From positions 62,001 through 126,000 of the forward strand of contig CBDFFR010000008.1 in the NCBI GenBank assembly GCA_965246845.1: a DNA stretch of 64,000 bases, read 5' to 3'. The notes beneath the pieces are model-generated. The model was given only the letters and a program-made list of their open reading frames with translations. It ran no database searches and was not told the DNA's origin. Source of the DNA: JBBRMW01 sp965246845. GTDB taxonomy: Bacteria > Chloroflexota > Anaerolineae > Aggregatilineales > UBA2796. The position numbers were made by a program, and so were the translations under genes. Below, one piece after another: positions 51,101-58,953 of this stretch (position 1 is its first letter; each line of letters opens with the position of its first letter).

Positions 51101-51161
51101 CTTTCTCGTCTCGTTGCCACTCGAAAAGCACGCTGCGCCAGAACTCGCGGTCGCGGTCTAA
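48123..51161 (+). CDS. Soluble multi-sensor histidine kinase (GAF-GAF-PAS-PAS-PAS-HisKA-HATPase)
   Basis: A 1012-residue protein with TTG start after AGGTG. No membrane helix is visible. Two GAF-like domains occupy about 20-180 and 195-360; PAS domains lie at about 375-495, 515-640 and 645-765, joined by helices that repeat the words REQAEAQAHISESRLQQ and REQAEAQARISQTRLQQ, so the first two PAS units look duplicated. HisKA is KDEFLATMSHELRTPLNAMI (phospho-His about 787) and HATPase boxes are ILINLVGNAVKFTEKG, VQDSGIGIP and YGGSGLGLSIVRNL. Two single-domain receivers follow directly, forming a phosphorelay set. Confidence 0.93.
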   Translation: MSGIPPSQYSVDSLFTLSERIYKAEQPEALVDVLHDVPQMENAFSLTLLYVDNDAAGNPLTLTLVSSSNRAQSQSGVTVSVGTRFSFAEYPFSKLWFGSPNNITVIPDLEASVTVDENSKRLLSRSGTKALVLLPLLEDGLWVGLMIITWHQTHTFTAQAERFYEAVAHLLSGRVATLRAQDKLRTQITENELIATIIAALSRATDEAAILQALTPFAQRYHADRMSLSYFYMDAPGQPDEFEVVASKNLSSAEGMVSVDGLQGLRFKTELFGMLKPMMANSDMPHIIEDVAADTDLDESARQIAIQQGVKAAVTIALKIADRWLGVITLQWAAPAHFDESLKGIIAVLRPSVEAAVLARRNLLEANARREQAEAQAHISESRLQQFVSDAAVIIFGIGKDGKFTLSEGAGLKALGLTPGQAVGGDAFEMYSAFPNVLEALKRALNGEEMQVELQLGEELVFQSVFSPSYDASGTFLGVTGVSMNISDRRKAERERDQFIANLLEESKRREQAEAQARISQTRLQQIVANAPFAIYSTDKAGVLNFFDGAGLKPLGLKPGQLVGVNVMELYPNEPRVRAGVQRALNGEEVREALDLDGVIYENIYTPIFDDNGQPNGLIGLGIDVTERDKLINELRESGQRLDIALEGAKLGVWDQNLITNEIGYSDQWARLLGYQPEELLAFSKAGELLVHPDDLQRITENLVAYLSGHIPEYVNEVRIKAKSGEYRWVLSSGRIVERLPDGQPARIVGVQFDINDRKLAEQDRERLIRELRETARFKDEFLATMSHELRTPLNAMIGLLGIVLMGNRVSDMDKNMIVRARANSERLLSLINNILDISRMEAGRLEIVPSDVDMRGMLAKVERDLSVLAEQKKLDLRVEIDPEMPATLRVDEDAVNKILINLVGNAVKFTEKGHVIVRLAQRADALRIEVQDSGIGIPVHQREIIFDSFRQADGSTTRQYGGSGLGLSIVRNLCRAMDGSIRVESEVGIGSTFLVSLPLEKHAAPELAVAV

Positions 51162-51175
51162 AGGGATCAACACTC

Positions 51176-51616
51176 ATGGATTACATCATAACTCCCGATC
51201 TGTTGGCGGGCTGGACCGTCTTGGTGGTGGACGATGAGCCGGATAGCCTCTTCGTCGCGCAAACCCTGCTGGAGATGTGCGGCGCGAAAGTTCACGCGGC
51301 GTTCAATGGCAAACAGGGGTATGACCTGATCGGGCGCGTCCGACCGGATTTCGTCCTCAGCGATCTCTCCATGCCGGAGATGAGCGGCTGGCAAATGCTG
51401 CACGCCATCAAGAATAATTATGCGACGCGCGATCTGCCCGTGATCGCGCTCACCGCGCACGCGATGCCCGGCGACCGCACACGCGCAATTGAAGTCGGCT
51501 TTCACAATTATCTGACCAAACCGCTGCGCCCGGAAACATTCATCAACGATCTGCTGCGGCTGCTGATCGATGTCCCCGCGATTGCAATGCGTCTGCCAGA
51601 AATGAAGGGACAATAA
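51176..51616 (+). CDS. Stand-alone response regulator receiver protein 1
   Basis: A 146-residue CheY-like protein. The acidic pair is VVDDEPDS, phospho-acceptor Asp is in FVLSDLSMPEMSGW, the Thr/Ser switch is VIALTAHAM and the Lys is in YLTKPLRPE. There is no output domain. It starts 14 bases after the kinase gene (AAGGGA upstream) and is followed two bases later by a second receiver. It is probably phosphorylated by that kinase. Confidence 0.95.
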   Translation: MDYIITPDLLAGWTVLVVDDEPDSLFVAQTLLEMCGAKVHAAFNGKQGYDLIGRVRPDFVLSDLSMPEMSGWQMLHAIKNNYATRDLPVIALTAHAMPGDRTRAIEVGFHNYLTKPLRPETFINDLLRLLIDVPAIAMRLPEMKGQ

Positions 51617-51618
51617 GC

Positions 51619-51996
51619 ATGGCGAAGTCGGATTGGAATATCCTCGTCGTCGAGGACGAACCGGATGGTCAGCTCGTGGTGAGCGGCATCCTCGGCTACT
51701 TCAATATCAATGTGGCGACCGTCGGTACCGCGGAAGAAGCCTTCGCGATGTTACAGGAATACCCCGTCACTGCAGCGGTGATCGACCTGAACCTGCCGGG
51801 CATGGATGGGATCATGCTCACCCGGCAGATTCGCGGCACACCAGAATTGCAAAATCTGCCGTGCGTCGCGATCACGGCTTACCACACCAGCAGCGTCAAG
51901 GCTCAGGCCATCGCTGCCGGGTTTGATGCGTACTTCCCCAAGCCACTCGATGATACAGCCTTCGTCCGTGAACTGGAACGGCTGCTGGAAGCCTGA
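51619..51996 (+). CDS. Stand-alone response regulator receiver protein 2
   Basis: A 125-residue CheY-like protein: VVEDEPDGQ, AVIDLNLPGMDGI (Asp), CVAITAYH and YFPKPLDD (Lys). No output domain. Spaced two bases from the previous receiver and ended by a terminator, so the kinase and both receivers form one operon. Confidence 0.95.
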   Translation: MAKSDWNILVVEDEPDGQLVVSGILGYFNINVATVGTAEEAFAMLQEYPVTAAVIDLNLPGMDGIMLTRQIRGTPELQNLPCVAITAYHTSSVKAQAIAAGFDAYFPKPLDDTAFVRELERLLEA

Positions 51997-52021
51997 CCTG
52001 CTCTCAACTTCATCATAAATA

Positions 52022-52052
52022 AAACAGGCAGATTTTGTAAATCTGCCTGTTT
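52022..52052. terminator. Bidirectional terminator between the receiver operon and dps
   Basis: AAACAGGCAGATTT pairs perfectly with AAATCTGCCTGTTT (14 bp) around the loop TGT. T-runs on both strands fit the convergent genes on either side. Confidence 0.93.
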
Positions 52053-52066
52053 CGCGAAATTACAGT

Positions 52067-52090
52067 GGGTCGGGCTTGACCGACCCCTGC
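52067..52090 (+). repeat. Dispersed hairpin repeat (family A'')
   Basis: GGGTCGG and CCGACCC pair around GCTTGA, followed by CTGCAC. Confidence 0.78.
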
Positions 52091-52107
52091 ACGTTCGTGT
52101 GTATAGG

Positions 52108-52127
52108 TAGGGGCTTGACCCGTCCGG
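52108..52127 (+). repeat. Short GGGGCTTGACCCGTCC repeat remnant
   Basis: TAGGGGCTTGACCCGTCCGG, matching the right half of A'' units at 12027 and 36003. Confidence 0.55.
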
Positions 52128-52138
52128 CCAGCCCGCTG

Positions 52139-52801
52139 CTAGACTTCGCTTACGCGACCGCGCACATCCGCCGGGACGGATGGGTAATCTTCCAGTGACG
52201 ACGGCTGCAGGATCATACGGATCATCCACGCCATTTTCTGATGCTGGTCGCTGAATTCCTGCAGTTTGTTGCTGGTCACCTTGTCGTTGAAGTCGTCTTC
52301 CGTTTTGGTGATGTCGCCATGTAGCAAGGTGATCACAGCTTCGTGATCGGCCAGCAAATTGCGCAGCATCGCGCGTGTATCCGGGATGGTGTCGCCGGGG
52401 TCTTCGCCAAGTCGTGCGTTGTCCTTGAACCAGCCGAGCGTCCCCGGAGCCTGCCCGCCCAGCTTGAGCGCCTGCTCCGCAATTTCATCCACCTGTTCGG
52501 CAAGGATTTCATAGTGCTGATCGAGCAGTTCATGCAGATCGTGGAATTCCGGTCCTTCGATGTTCCAGTGATAGAACTTCGTCTTGGTGAGCAGGACGTA
52601 ATGATCCGCGAGCTGGTGCTGTAAGATGTCGATCACGCCCTTGCGGTCGTCATCACTCAAGCCATTGCGGACGGGCAGCAGCGATTGAATCGTCTTCTTC
52701 CGCTCGGATACTGCCGTCTTGCTGCTTCCGTTCGTGGCTGCCGTCGTCGGGCTGTTGCCATTCGTGACTTCGGCAGCTTTCGTCTTCTTTCGTTCAGCCA
52801 T
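52139..52801 (-). CDS. dps: Dps-like ferritin (DNA protection during starvation)
   Basis: A 220-residue protein. The core residues about 45-195 follow the Dps four-helix pattern: LADHYVLLTKTKFYHWNIEG (ferroxidase His), FHDLHELLDQHYEILAEQVD with EIAEQALKLGG (second His and Asp/Glu ligands), and FSDQHQKMAWMIRMIL. Dps dodecamers oxidise and store iron and protect DNA. The first 45 residues are a Lys/Thr/Asn-rich tail, of the sort that binds DNA, and a 20-residue C-terminal tail follows. Convergent with the receiver operon. Confidence 0.93.
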   Translation of the reverse strand: MAERKKTKAAEVTNGNSPTTAATNGSSKTAVSERKKTIQSLLPVRNGLSDDDRKGVIDILQHQLADHYVLLTKTKFYHWNIEGPEFHDLHELLDQHYEILAEQVDEIAEQALKLGGQAPGTLGWFKDNARLGEDPGDTIPDTRAMLRNLLADHEAVITLLHGDITKTEDDFNDKVTSNKLQEFSDQHQKMAWMIRMILQPSSLEDYPSVPADVRGRVSEV

Positions 52802-52992
52802 GTTGATTTCCTCGATTTGAACCGAAAAACTCGCTTCAAAGGAGAGTTTAGCAAAACCACGTCAATTTGTTGTCAACACATTAAAAATAGCTGATATTGA
52901 TCCTGCAAGCAGTGTGGATACCAGCCTGCGCAAGGTTGGCGAAAGCCGCTGCAATCACGTACTCTCTACATGGTTCGCAACAAGGAGTGACG

Positions 52993-53712
52993 ATGGCAAC
53001 GCAACACGGCAAAAACCTCATCAAAATTACCCGTTTCGGGTTCGTGAATTGCTACCTCGTGCGCGAAGACGACGGCTTCACGCTGGTCGATACGATGATC
53101 GGCGGCAGCAAAGCGATCATCCTGAAAGCTGCAAAGGAATTCGGCGGGAGCATCGTGCGGATTGCGCTCACGCACGCGCACGGCGATCATGTCGGCTCGG
53201 TGGACGCACTGCACGAGGCGTTGCCGGATGCCGAAGTGAGCATCGGCGCGCGCGATGTGCGCTTCCTGACCGGGGACAAGTCGCTCGATCCGGGTGAGCC
53301 ACAAGTTCCCGTCAAGGGCGGTTATCAGCTTGTCAAAATGCGCCCCAACCGCCTGTTGCAACCCGGAGATCGGGTCGGTTCGCTCGAAGTGTTTGCTTCG
53401 CCGGGACACACGCCGGGACATATCTCCTTTCGCGACACGCGCGATGGCACGCTCGTTGCGGGTGATGCGTACAGCACTATCGGCGGCATCTCGACAGCAG
53501 GAACCCCCGTGCTGCTATTCCCGATTGCGCCACTCGTCTTCTGGTTTCAACCAACCGCGCTGGCGAGCGCCAAAGCGCTGCTCGCGACGCATCCGACCCA
53601 GCTTGCGACGGGTCATGGTCCGGTTCTCGCGAACCCCGAAAGCGCGATGCAGCACGCCATCGACGTGGCGCAACGGCGCATCGACAAGGCTTCCGCGAAG
53701 CGCTCAACCTGA
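52993..53712 (+). CDS. MBL-fold metallo-hydrolase
   Basis: A 239-residue protein starting at ATG 52993, directly after AAGGAG. The dinuclear-metal motif is LTHAHGDHVGS (HxHxDH), with GHTPGHIS as the second His, VAGDAY as the bridging Asp and ATGHGP as the last His. The fold is glyoxalase II/quorum-quenching-lactonase-like, but a hydrophobic strip near TPVLLFPIAPLVFW is unusual. Substrate unknown. Monocistronic as far as can be seen. Confidence 0.9.
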   Translation: MATQHGKNLIKITRFGFVNCYLVREDDGFTLVDTMIGGSKAIILKAAKEFGGSIVRIALTHAHGDHVGSVDALHEALPDAEVSIGARDVRFLTGDKSLDPGEPQVPVKGGYQLVKMRPNRLLQPGDRVGSLEVFASPGHTPGHISFRDTRDGTLVAGDAYSTIGGISTAGTPVLLFPIAPLVFWFQPTALASAKALLATHPTQLATGHGPVLANPESAMQHAIDVAQRRIDKASAKRST

Positions 53713-53745
53713 AAATCGTGCATTGACTTTCGGGTGCTGCATTTG

Positions 53746-53770
53746 TCGGGGCGGACACGCAGGTCCGCCC
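53746..53770 (-). repeat. Dispersed hairpin repeat (family A)
   Basis: GGGCGGAC/GTCCGCCC in reverse orientation with loop ACGCAG. Confidence 0.88.
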
Positions 53771-53783
53771 GCGATGGGAAACC

Positions 53784-53806
53784 GGGTCGGAATAATCCGA
53801 CCCTTA
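53784..53806 (+). repeat. Dispersed hairpin repeat (family A'')
   Basis: GGGTCGGA pairs with TCCGACCC around ATAA. Relative to 52067 a pair has been added by matched change, so the stem is kept. Confidence 0.78.
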
Positions 53807-53859
53807 CATCAGGTGGTCTTACCTGTAGATATACAAGCAATATTATTCAAATATACTAT

Positions 53860-54850
53860 ACGTCTAATGTGAAATGGAAAAGGTTTGGAGGTCAAAGGCA
53901 AAGTCACGGGCAAGCAAGCGCTTGAGAACCAAACAGGTGACTTTGAGGGTGATGCGAGCGGTCAAGCCAGCTACCGTTTTAGCAAGCAAGCGCTCAAGGT
54001 TGCGCCCTGTGTTCTGGAGTTGGTGAAAGACGCCTTCGATGCGTTCACGTAAACTGCCCAGCGCGGCGTCGAGTAGCGGATGATTTTGTTGGGACTGGTT
54101 GGCGCGTTTGGGAGTGAGGACACAGTTGCCGGTTTCATCGGCAATGCTGGCTTGCCAATCCGCGCCAAGAAAGCCCTTGTCGGCCAGGATGTCACAGTCG
54201 TTGACACGGTACAGAACACTCTCGGCAGCAAGACGTTCGTCGGTGTTGGCAGCCACCAGGTCGTAGACGACGGGCAGACCGTCGCAGGTACTCAGCAGCA
54301 CGAGTTTGAAGCCGAAGTAGTGCAGCTTACGCGCCGCACACTGACCATACCCGGCATACCCTGCAAAGTCACTATGTGTTTTGGACCGTTTGTAGCCTAC
54401 CACCGGGACAGGTTTGGTATCCAGCAGCAGGCACTCGCAGGTATACCCACCCAACATCCCCAACCACGCTTGCCGTAGTGCTTCCACCACCGCTTGTAAG
54501 GCTCGCCCGCGTCGATTGTACTGGCTCTGGTCCACCAGCTTAGGAAACAGGTCCAGATGGTTGGCACGCATGTATGCCACATACTGCGTTTCGCCCGGAT
54601 ATGGCACAAAATCATGCGCCAGCAGCAATGTCAACAATTCGCTGTCGCTGAACTGCGCTTTTGCGCCTGTCTTACCCTTTAGCAGATGCCGTCCCTCTGT
54701 TTGATACCAGTCGTCTACCAGCACGTACAGCGTGGTCAAAAGCGTTTCCAGGTCTATACTTGTCATGGGAATGGGTCCGATTGACTGTAGGGGTACCTTC
54801 AATCTTGCGTCCCATTCCCCTTTTCGCCAAATTCATTCCACATCAGACGT
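53860..54850 (-). mobile_element. IS982-family insertion sequence with target duplication
   Basis: A 991-bp element. The left end ACGTCTAATGTGAAATGG and the right end (read on the other strand) ACGTCTGATGTGGAATGA form imperfect 18-bp terminal inverted repeats. The 5-bp word ACTAT flanks both ends (53855-53859 and 54851-54855), a probable target-site duplication. One transposase gene fills the element. The ends are still well matched and the transposase intact, so insertion seems fairly recent. Confidence 0.85.
53864..54766 (-). CDS. IS982-family transposase
   Basis: A 300-residue DDE transposase. ECLLLDTKPVPVVGYKRSKT holds the first Asp and the conserved basic stretch, CDILADKGFLGADW the second Asp, and LRERIEGVFHQLQNTGRNLE the catalytic Glu with the FHQL signature. 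These are the marks of the IS982 type. The ATG at 54766 fits the start; a frame extension to 54802 has no clear initiation signal. The stop codon lies within the left inverted repeat. Confidence 0.92.
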   Translation of the reverse strand: MTSIDLETLLTTLYVLVDDWYQTEGRHLLKGKTGAKAQFSDSELLTLLLAHDFVPYPGETQYVAYMRANHLDLFPKLVDQSQYNRRGRALQAVVEALRQAWLGMLGGYTCECLLLDTKPVPVVGYKRSKTHSDFAGYAGYGQCAARKLHYFGFKLVLLSTCDGLPVVYDLVAANTDERLAAESVLYRVNDCDILADKGFLGADWQASIADETGNCVLTPKRANQSQQNHPLLDAALGSLRERIEGVFHQLQNTGRNLERLLAKTVAGLTARITLKVTCLVLKRLLARDFAFDLQTFSISH

Positions 54851-54881
54851 ACTATAATTGTCGGCAGAGGATACGAATGTA

Positions 54882-56624
54882 ATGCTCGATTTGTCATTGC
54901 AGCTATTTCAGAACATCGTCGTACTCTGCACGATAGCTTACCTTTACGCTGTAGTGCGCAACCGCCTGATTCGTATGTCCCCGGTTCAACAATCCCTGCT
55001 TGAAGGGCTTGTTTTTGGTGCGATTGCCAGCGTTGGGATGCTGCTCCCGCCCACAGTGATTGCGCCCGGTGTGACGCTTGATGGGCGTGCGGTGATCATC
55101 GGTGTGGCGGGCGCATTTTTGCGCGGCTGGGCGGTCTGGCTGGCTGCATTGATAGCTGTCTGCTGCCGGATACTTCTTGGAGGAGTTGGAACGTTCCCCG
55201 GCAGTGGTGTGATCGTGACATCGGCGGTTGTGGGCTTTACTCTGCGCCTGCTTTCACTCTCCCGCAAGTTCAAATATTCGAGTCTGACGTTTATTGTGTT
55301 CGGACTGCTGCTGGCCGCGATTCAGCTTTCCTGGTATGCCGTCCTGCCCGCTGATGCCAGACCGGGGTTTGCGGAGTTTTCGCTGCCGATCATTGTCTTG
55401 TTTCCGTTCGGAACCCTGCTCATTGGGAGCCTGTTGCAGCGTGAAAACGACCAGTTTACACTTCACAAATCACTTCAACTGAGCGCCATCGTGATCAAGC
55501 AATGCGCCGAAGGGATGCTGGTGATCGATCAGGACGGCGTTGTTTCCATGTCGAACGTGACCGCCGCATGTATGTTCGTGGACGCCGAAGGATGCACAGA
55601 TGTGACAGAGCGAACGCTCGTCGGCAAACCGTTCAGCGCGCTCGTGACGCCAGAAAGTCTGGCAACGTTCACAGCCGCGATTGCACCGGATCACATCACC
55701 GACAAGCACATCGATTTGCAAGGGCTGCGCGCGGATGGCTCCACGTTCCTGATGCGCGTCACACTCTCGCGGCTGCGGGCAGCGGACTTGCAGGGAATCA
55801 TTGTCGTTGCGCGAGACCTGACGCATGAGCAGCAGGCAGAGCAGCATGTGCGTGAACTTAGCACGGAGCAGGCAAAGGTTGGCGCGTTGCAGAGTTTCAT
55901 CGGAGAAGCCTCGCACGACCTGAAAACTCCGATTTCATCACTGCGGGCGCGGCTGTACCTGATCGATAACGCCGTACAGCAGCAGGAAATACTCATCGAG
56001 CGCCTCACACAAGGCGCGCTCCCGGTGACAGCGTTGCAAACCTCGACGGACGCGCTTAAAAAACAAACGCGCTATATCCATGATGCGACCGAGCAACTGG
56101 CAACGCTCGTGTCGAACATGCTGGATCTGGCGCGCATCGAAGGACGTGGCGCGCCAACCTTGCGGCAGGGTGACATCGTACCATTCGTGCGGCGTTGCAC
56201 CGATGCAGTCACGGCGCAGGTCACGGCGGCGGGGCTGACGTTGAGCATCGAGGCTTCTGAAAAGGTCAGAGCGATTTTCAACGCTATCGACTTTGCCCGC
56301 GCGCTCGATAACCTGCTGATGAACGCGGTTGCCTATACGCCGAAGGGCGGCGCGATCACTGTACGTATCGCGAACGCGCCCGGCGAGGCGGTGATCGCAG
56401 TCGAGGATACGGGGATCGGTATCGATGAACCCGACCAGTCGCGCGTCTTCGAGAGCTTCTATCGCACCAACACCGCGCGAAGTCTGCGGCAGACTGGCAG
56501 CGGACTCGGACTCGCGATCACGCGCCGCCTGATCGAGGAAATGGGCGGCACGGTCGAGGTGACGAGTACGCCCGGCGTGGGTAGCACGTTTACAATTCGG
56601 CTGATCGGCAGCCGCCTACTGTAG
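54882..56624 (+). CDS. LytS-like 5TM sensor histidine kinase with PAS domain
   Basis: A 580-residue protein. Residues 1-185 are a 5TMR-LYT type membrane sensor (FGAIASVGMLLPPTVIAPGV, TLDGRAVIIGVAGAFLRGW, RILLGGVGTFPGSGVIVTSA), followed by a PAS domain at about 200-320 (SAIVIKQCAEGMLVIDQDGV), a HisKA domain FIGEASHDLKTPISSLRARL (phospho-His about 346) and HATPase boxes (NLLMNAVAYTPKGG, VEDTGIGIDEPD, GSGLGLAITRRL). An IS982 element ends 26 bases before the ATG, so the native promoter has been displaced or replaced. A TTG at 54858 is an alternative start. Confidence 0.9.
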   Translation: MLDLSLQLFQNIVVLCTIAYLYAVVRNRLIRMSPVQQSLLEGLVFGAIASVGMLLPPTVIAPGVTLDGRAVIIGVAGAFLRGWAVWLAALIAVCCRILLGGVGTFPGSGVIVTSAVVGFTLRLLSLSRKFKYSSLTFIVFGLLLAAIQLSWYAVLPADARPGFAEFSLPIIVLFPFGTLLIGSLLQRENDQFTLHKSLQLSAIVIKQCAEGMLVIDQDGVVSMSNVTAACMFVDAEGCTDVTERTLVGKPFSALVTPESLATFTAAIAPDHITDKHIDLQGLRADGSTFLMRVTLSRLRAADLQGIIVVARDLTHEQQAEQHVRELSTEQAKVGALQSFIGEASHDLKTPISSLRARLYLIDNAVQQQEILIERLTQGALPVTALQTSTDALKKQTRYIHDATEQLATLVSNMLDLARIEGRGAPTLRQGDIVPFVRRCTDAVTAQVTAAGLTLSIEASEKVRAIFNAIDFARALDNLLMNAVAYTPKGGAITVRIANAPGEAVIAVEDTGIGIDEPDQSRVFESFYRTNTARSLRQTGSGLGLAITRRLIEEMGGTVEVTSTPGVGSTFTIRLIGSRLL

Positions 56625-56643
56625 TCTGTACGGTGTTGGCGTC

Positions 56644-56665
56644 GGGCGGACCTATGTGTCCGCCC
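56644..56665 (+). repeat. Dispersed hairpin repeat (family A)
   Basis: GGGCGGAC/GTCCGCCC with loop CTATGT, 20 bases after the kinase stop. Confidence 0.88.
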
Positions 56666-56804
56666 ATCATCACGTTCGATGTGTTCTCGCGGCCAATGCG
56701 CAGCACCTTATCCACTTACAATTTGAAACCTGCCACAGCAGATTGCAACCCGCGCGCCATTTTTGCAGTACAATGGAGCGCACACAGGACAGGCGAGGTG
56801 CGTT

Positions 56805-57215
56805 ATGAAAGACCCGTTTAGCAAACTCAGCGACCTTGAGCGGAACGTGCGCAGTGTCGGCAACCAGGCCAGCAACCCGCAGGCCAAAGCCAAACAGCGC
56901 GCGAATGAGATCAAGCGTCAGATCAACCAGGGGACTGCCAATCTTGTCGGGGCATTGTGTTACGTGACCGGCTTTATGTTGTTCATTATTCCTTTCCGCG
57001 CAGATTGGAAGAAGAATGAAGTTATCCGCTATCATGCCGCCCACGCGCGCGTGATCTGGTTCGCGACGATCATCAGCGCTTGCACGATTGTCGGCCTGAT
57101 CATCGCGGTTCCGCTCTACCTGAGCGGTTTCTACCTTGCCTCGCAAGCCATCTCCGGGCGGCGCGTGCATGTCCCTTTCCTCACGCAATTTGTCATGAGT
57201 CGCGGCTGGGTTTAA
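56805..57215 (+). CDS. Small membrane protein (Tic20/DUF4870-like topology)
   Basis: A 136-residue protein with GAGGTG ahead of ATG 56805. A charged N-terminal helix of about 45 residues (with repeated Lys/Arg/Gln) precedes two or three hydrophobic segments: ANLVGALCYVTGFMLFIIPF and VIWFATIISACTIVGLIIAV, then PLYLSGFYLASQAISGRRVH. The pattern with HAAHARVIWF between helices is like DUF4870/Tic20-type small membrane proteins, but the match is not conclusive. Function unknown. Confidence 0.6.
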   Translation: MKDPFSKLSDLERNVRSVGNQASNPQAKAKQRANEIKRQINQGTANLVGALCYVTGFMLFIIPFRADWKKNEVIRYHAAHARVIWFATIISACTIVGLIIAVPLYLSGFYLASQAISGRRVHVPFLTQFVMSRGWV

Positions 57216-57240
57216 ACCTGCCCGCGCGGTTCAAAACATC

Positions 57241-58953
57241 ATGAATTTAACGCCAAAGCGCTGGCGCGTTGCTCCGGCGCTTTCTGACTCTCAATTGCGC
57301 GCCTTTCGCGGGTTGAACCCGATTCTCGCGACGCTGCTTTACCAGCGCGGGCTGACTGACCACGCTGCGGCGTTGCGCTTTCTGCGCGGCGAAACCACGC
57401 TCGCCAACCCCTTCACCATGCTCGGCGTGACGAAGGCCGTGACGCGCCTGCGTACCGCGATCAATAAGGGTGAACTTGTCGTCGTCTATGGTGACTTTGA
57501 TGCCGACGGCGTGACGAGTACCGCGCTGCTCGTAACCGCGTTGCGAGCGCTCGGCGCGAACGTGCGCCATTACATCCCGCACCGTGTCGATGAAGGCTAT
57601 GGCCTTAATTCGGAAGCGCTCGCGAAAATTGCAAATTTTGGGGCGCGCGTCGTCGTCACGGTCGATTGCGGCATTCGTTCACTGCGCGAGGTCGCAGACG
57701 GAGAGCGCTTCGGGCTGGATATGATCGTCACCGATCACCATTCCGTCGGTCCCGATGTGCCGGAAGGTTTCGCGGTCATCAATCCGAAGCAGCCTGGCTG
57801 CAAATATGGCGAAAACATGCTCGCGGGCGTCGGCATTGCCTATCGGCTCGCGGATGCGCTCTTCATGGCGCAGACGAACACGCGCGGCAGCAAGCCGCCT
57901 TTCCCAATCGAGGACCTGCTCGATCTGGTCGCGATTGGCACGGTCGCGGACCTCGCGCCGCTGGATCGCGCTGAAAACCGCGCGATGGTCATTCGCGGGC
58001 TGGATCGCATCCGCAGCCAGCCGCGCCCCGGCATCCGCGCGCTGTTGCAAGTCTCCGGGACCGAGCCGGAACTGGCGGGCAGCGATACGATTGGCTTCCG
58101 GCTGGGTCCGCGCATCAACGCCGCCGGACGGCTGGAAAGCGCGAAGCTGGCCTATGACCTGCTCATGGCCGGGAGCATCGAAGATGCGCTCCCACTCGCG
58201 GAAAACCTGAACGATTTGAATAAAACGCGCCAGGAGCTTACGCGCGAAATGCAGGCGCGCGCCGCCGAACTGGTTGGGGAGCCGAGCGCGGTCCCGCTCA
58301 TCTTCGCGGATAGTCCCGATTTTCAACAGGGGATTGTCGGTCTGGTGGCGGGGCGGTTGGTCGAACAGTATTACCGCCCGGCGGTGATTCTGCATCGCGG
58401 CGCAACCGAGTCGCATGGCTCCTGCCGCAGCATCGACGGTTTCAACATCACCGAAGCGCTGGATGAATGCGCCGACTTGCTGATCCGACATGGCGGCCAC
58501 GCGCAAGCCGCCGGATTTGCGCTGCTCAACGAGAATATTCCGCTGCTCAAGGCGCGCTTGATTGAGATTGCGAGCGCGCGGCTGGATGAGGAAACGCTCG
58601 TCCCGGCGCTGCGCATCGATGCTGAAACGCGCCTGCACGAACTTAGCGAGGATTTATTCTACGACCTCAAACAGCTCGAACCGACCGGCAACAGCAACCC
58701 GGCTCCGCTGCTCTGCGCACGTCGGCTGCATGTCGCGCGGCGTTACGCGATGGGCGCGGATAAACAGCACCTCAAGCTGATCGTCTCCGAATACAACTGC
58801 GAAATGGAAGCCGTCGCGTTCCGCATGGGCGGCTTGCTTGACGCGATTCCCGAAACGATAGACCTCGCCTTCCGGCTGGACATCAATGAATATCAGGGGC
58901 AAAAGCGGCTGCAACTGGTGGTCGAAGACATCCAGCCCGCGAGCGTGCTATAA
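57241..58953 (+). CDS. recJ: Single-stranded-DNA-specific exonuclease RecJ
   Basis: A 570-residue DHH-family 5'-3' exonuclease of recombination and mismatch repair. The metal motifs are VVVYGDFDADGVTST (DxD), VTVDCGIRS, VTDHHSVGP (DHH) and the DLVAIGTVADLAPL motif IV; the DHHA1 part holds GFRLGPRINAAGRLE and RHGGHAQAAGFAL. The C-terminal OB domain (about 470-570) is present, so the length is normal. It begins 25 bases after the preceding small gene and may be in one operon with the epimerase, although a promoter-like element overlaps its 3' end. Confidence 0.97.
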   Translation: MNLTPKRWRVAPALSDSQLRAFRGLNPILATLLYQRGLTDHAAALRFLRGETTLANPFTMLGVTKAVTRLRTAINKGELVVVYGDFDADGVTSTALLVTALRALGANVRHYIPHRVDEGYGLNSEALAKIANFGARVVVTVDCGIRSLREVADGERFGLDMIVTDHHSVGPDVPEGFAVINPKQPGCKYGENMLAGVGIAYRLADALFMAQTNTRGSKPPFPIEDLLDLVAIGTVADLAPLDRAENRAMVIRGLDRIRSQPRPGIRALLQVSGTEPELAGSDTIGFRLGPRINAAGRLESAKLAYDLLMAGSIEDALPLAENLNDLNKTRQELTREMQARAAELVGEPSAVPLIFADSPDFQQGIVGLVAGRLVEQYYRPAVILHRGATESHGSCRSIDGFNITEALDECADLLIRHGGHAQAAGFALLNENIPLLKARLIEIASARLDEETLVPALRIDAETRLHELSEDLFYDLKQLEPTGNSNPAPLLCARRLHVARRYAMGADKQHLKLIVSEYNCEMEAVAFRMGGLLDAIPETIDLAFRLDINEYQGQKRLQLVVEDIQPASVL

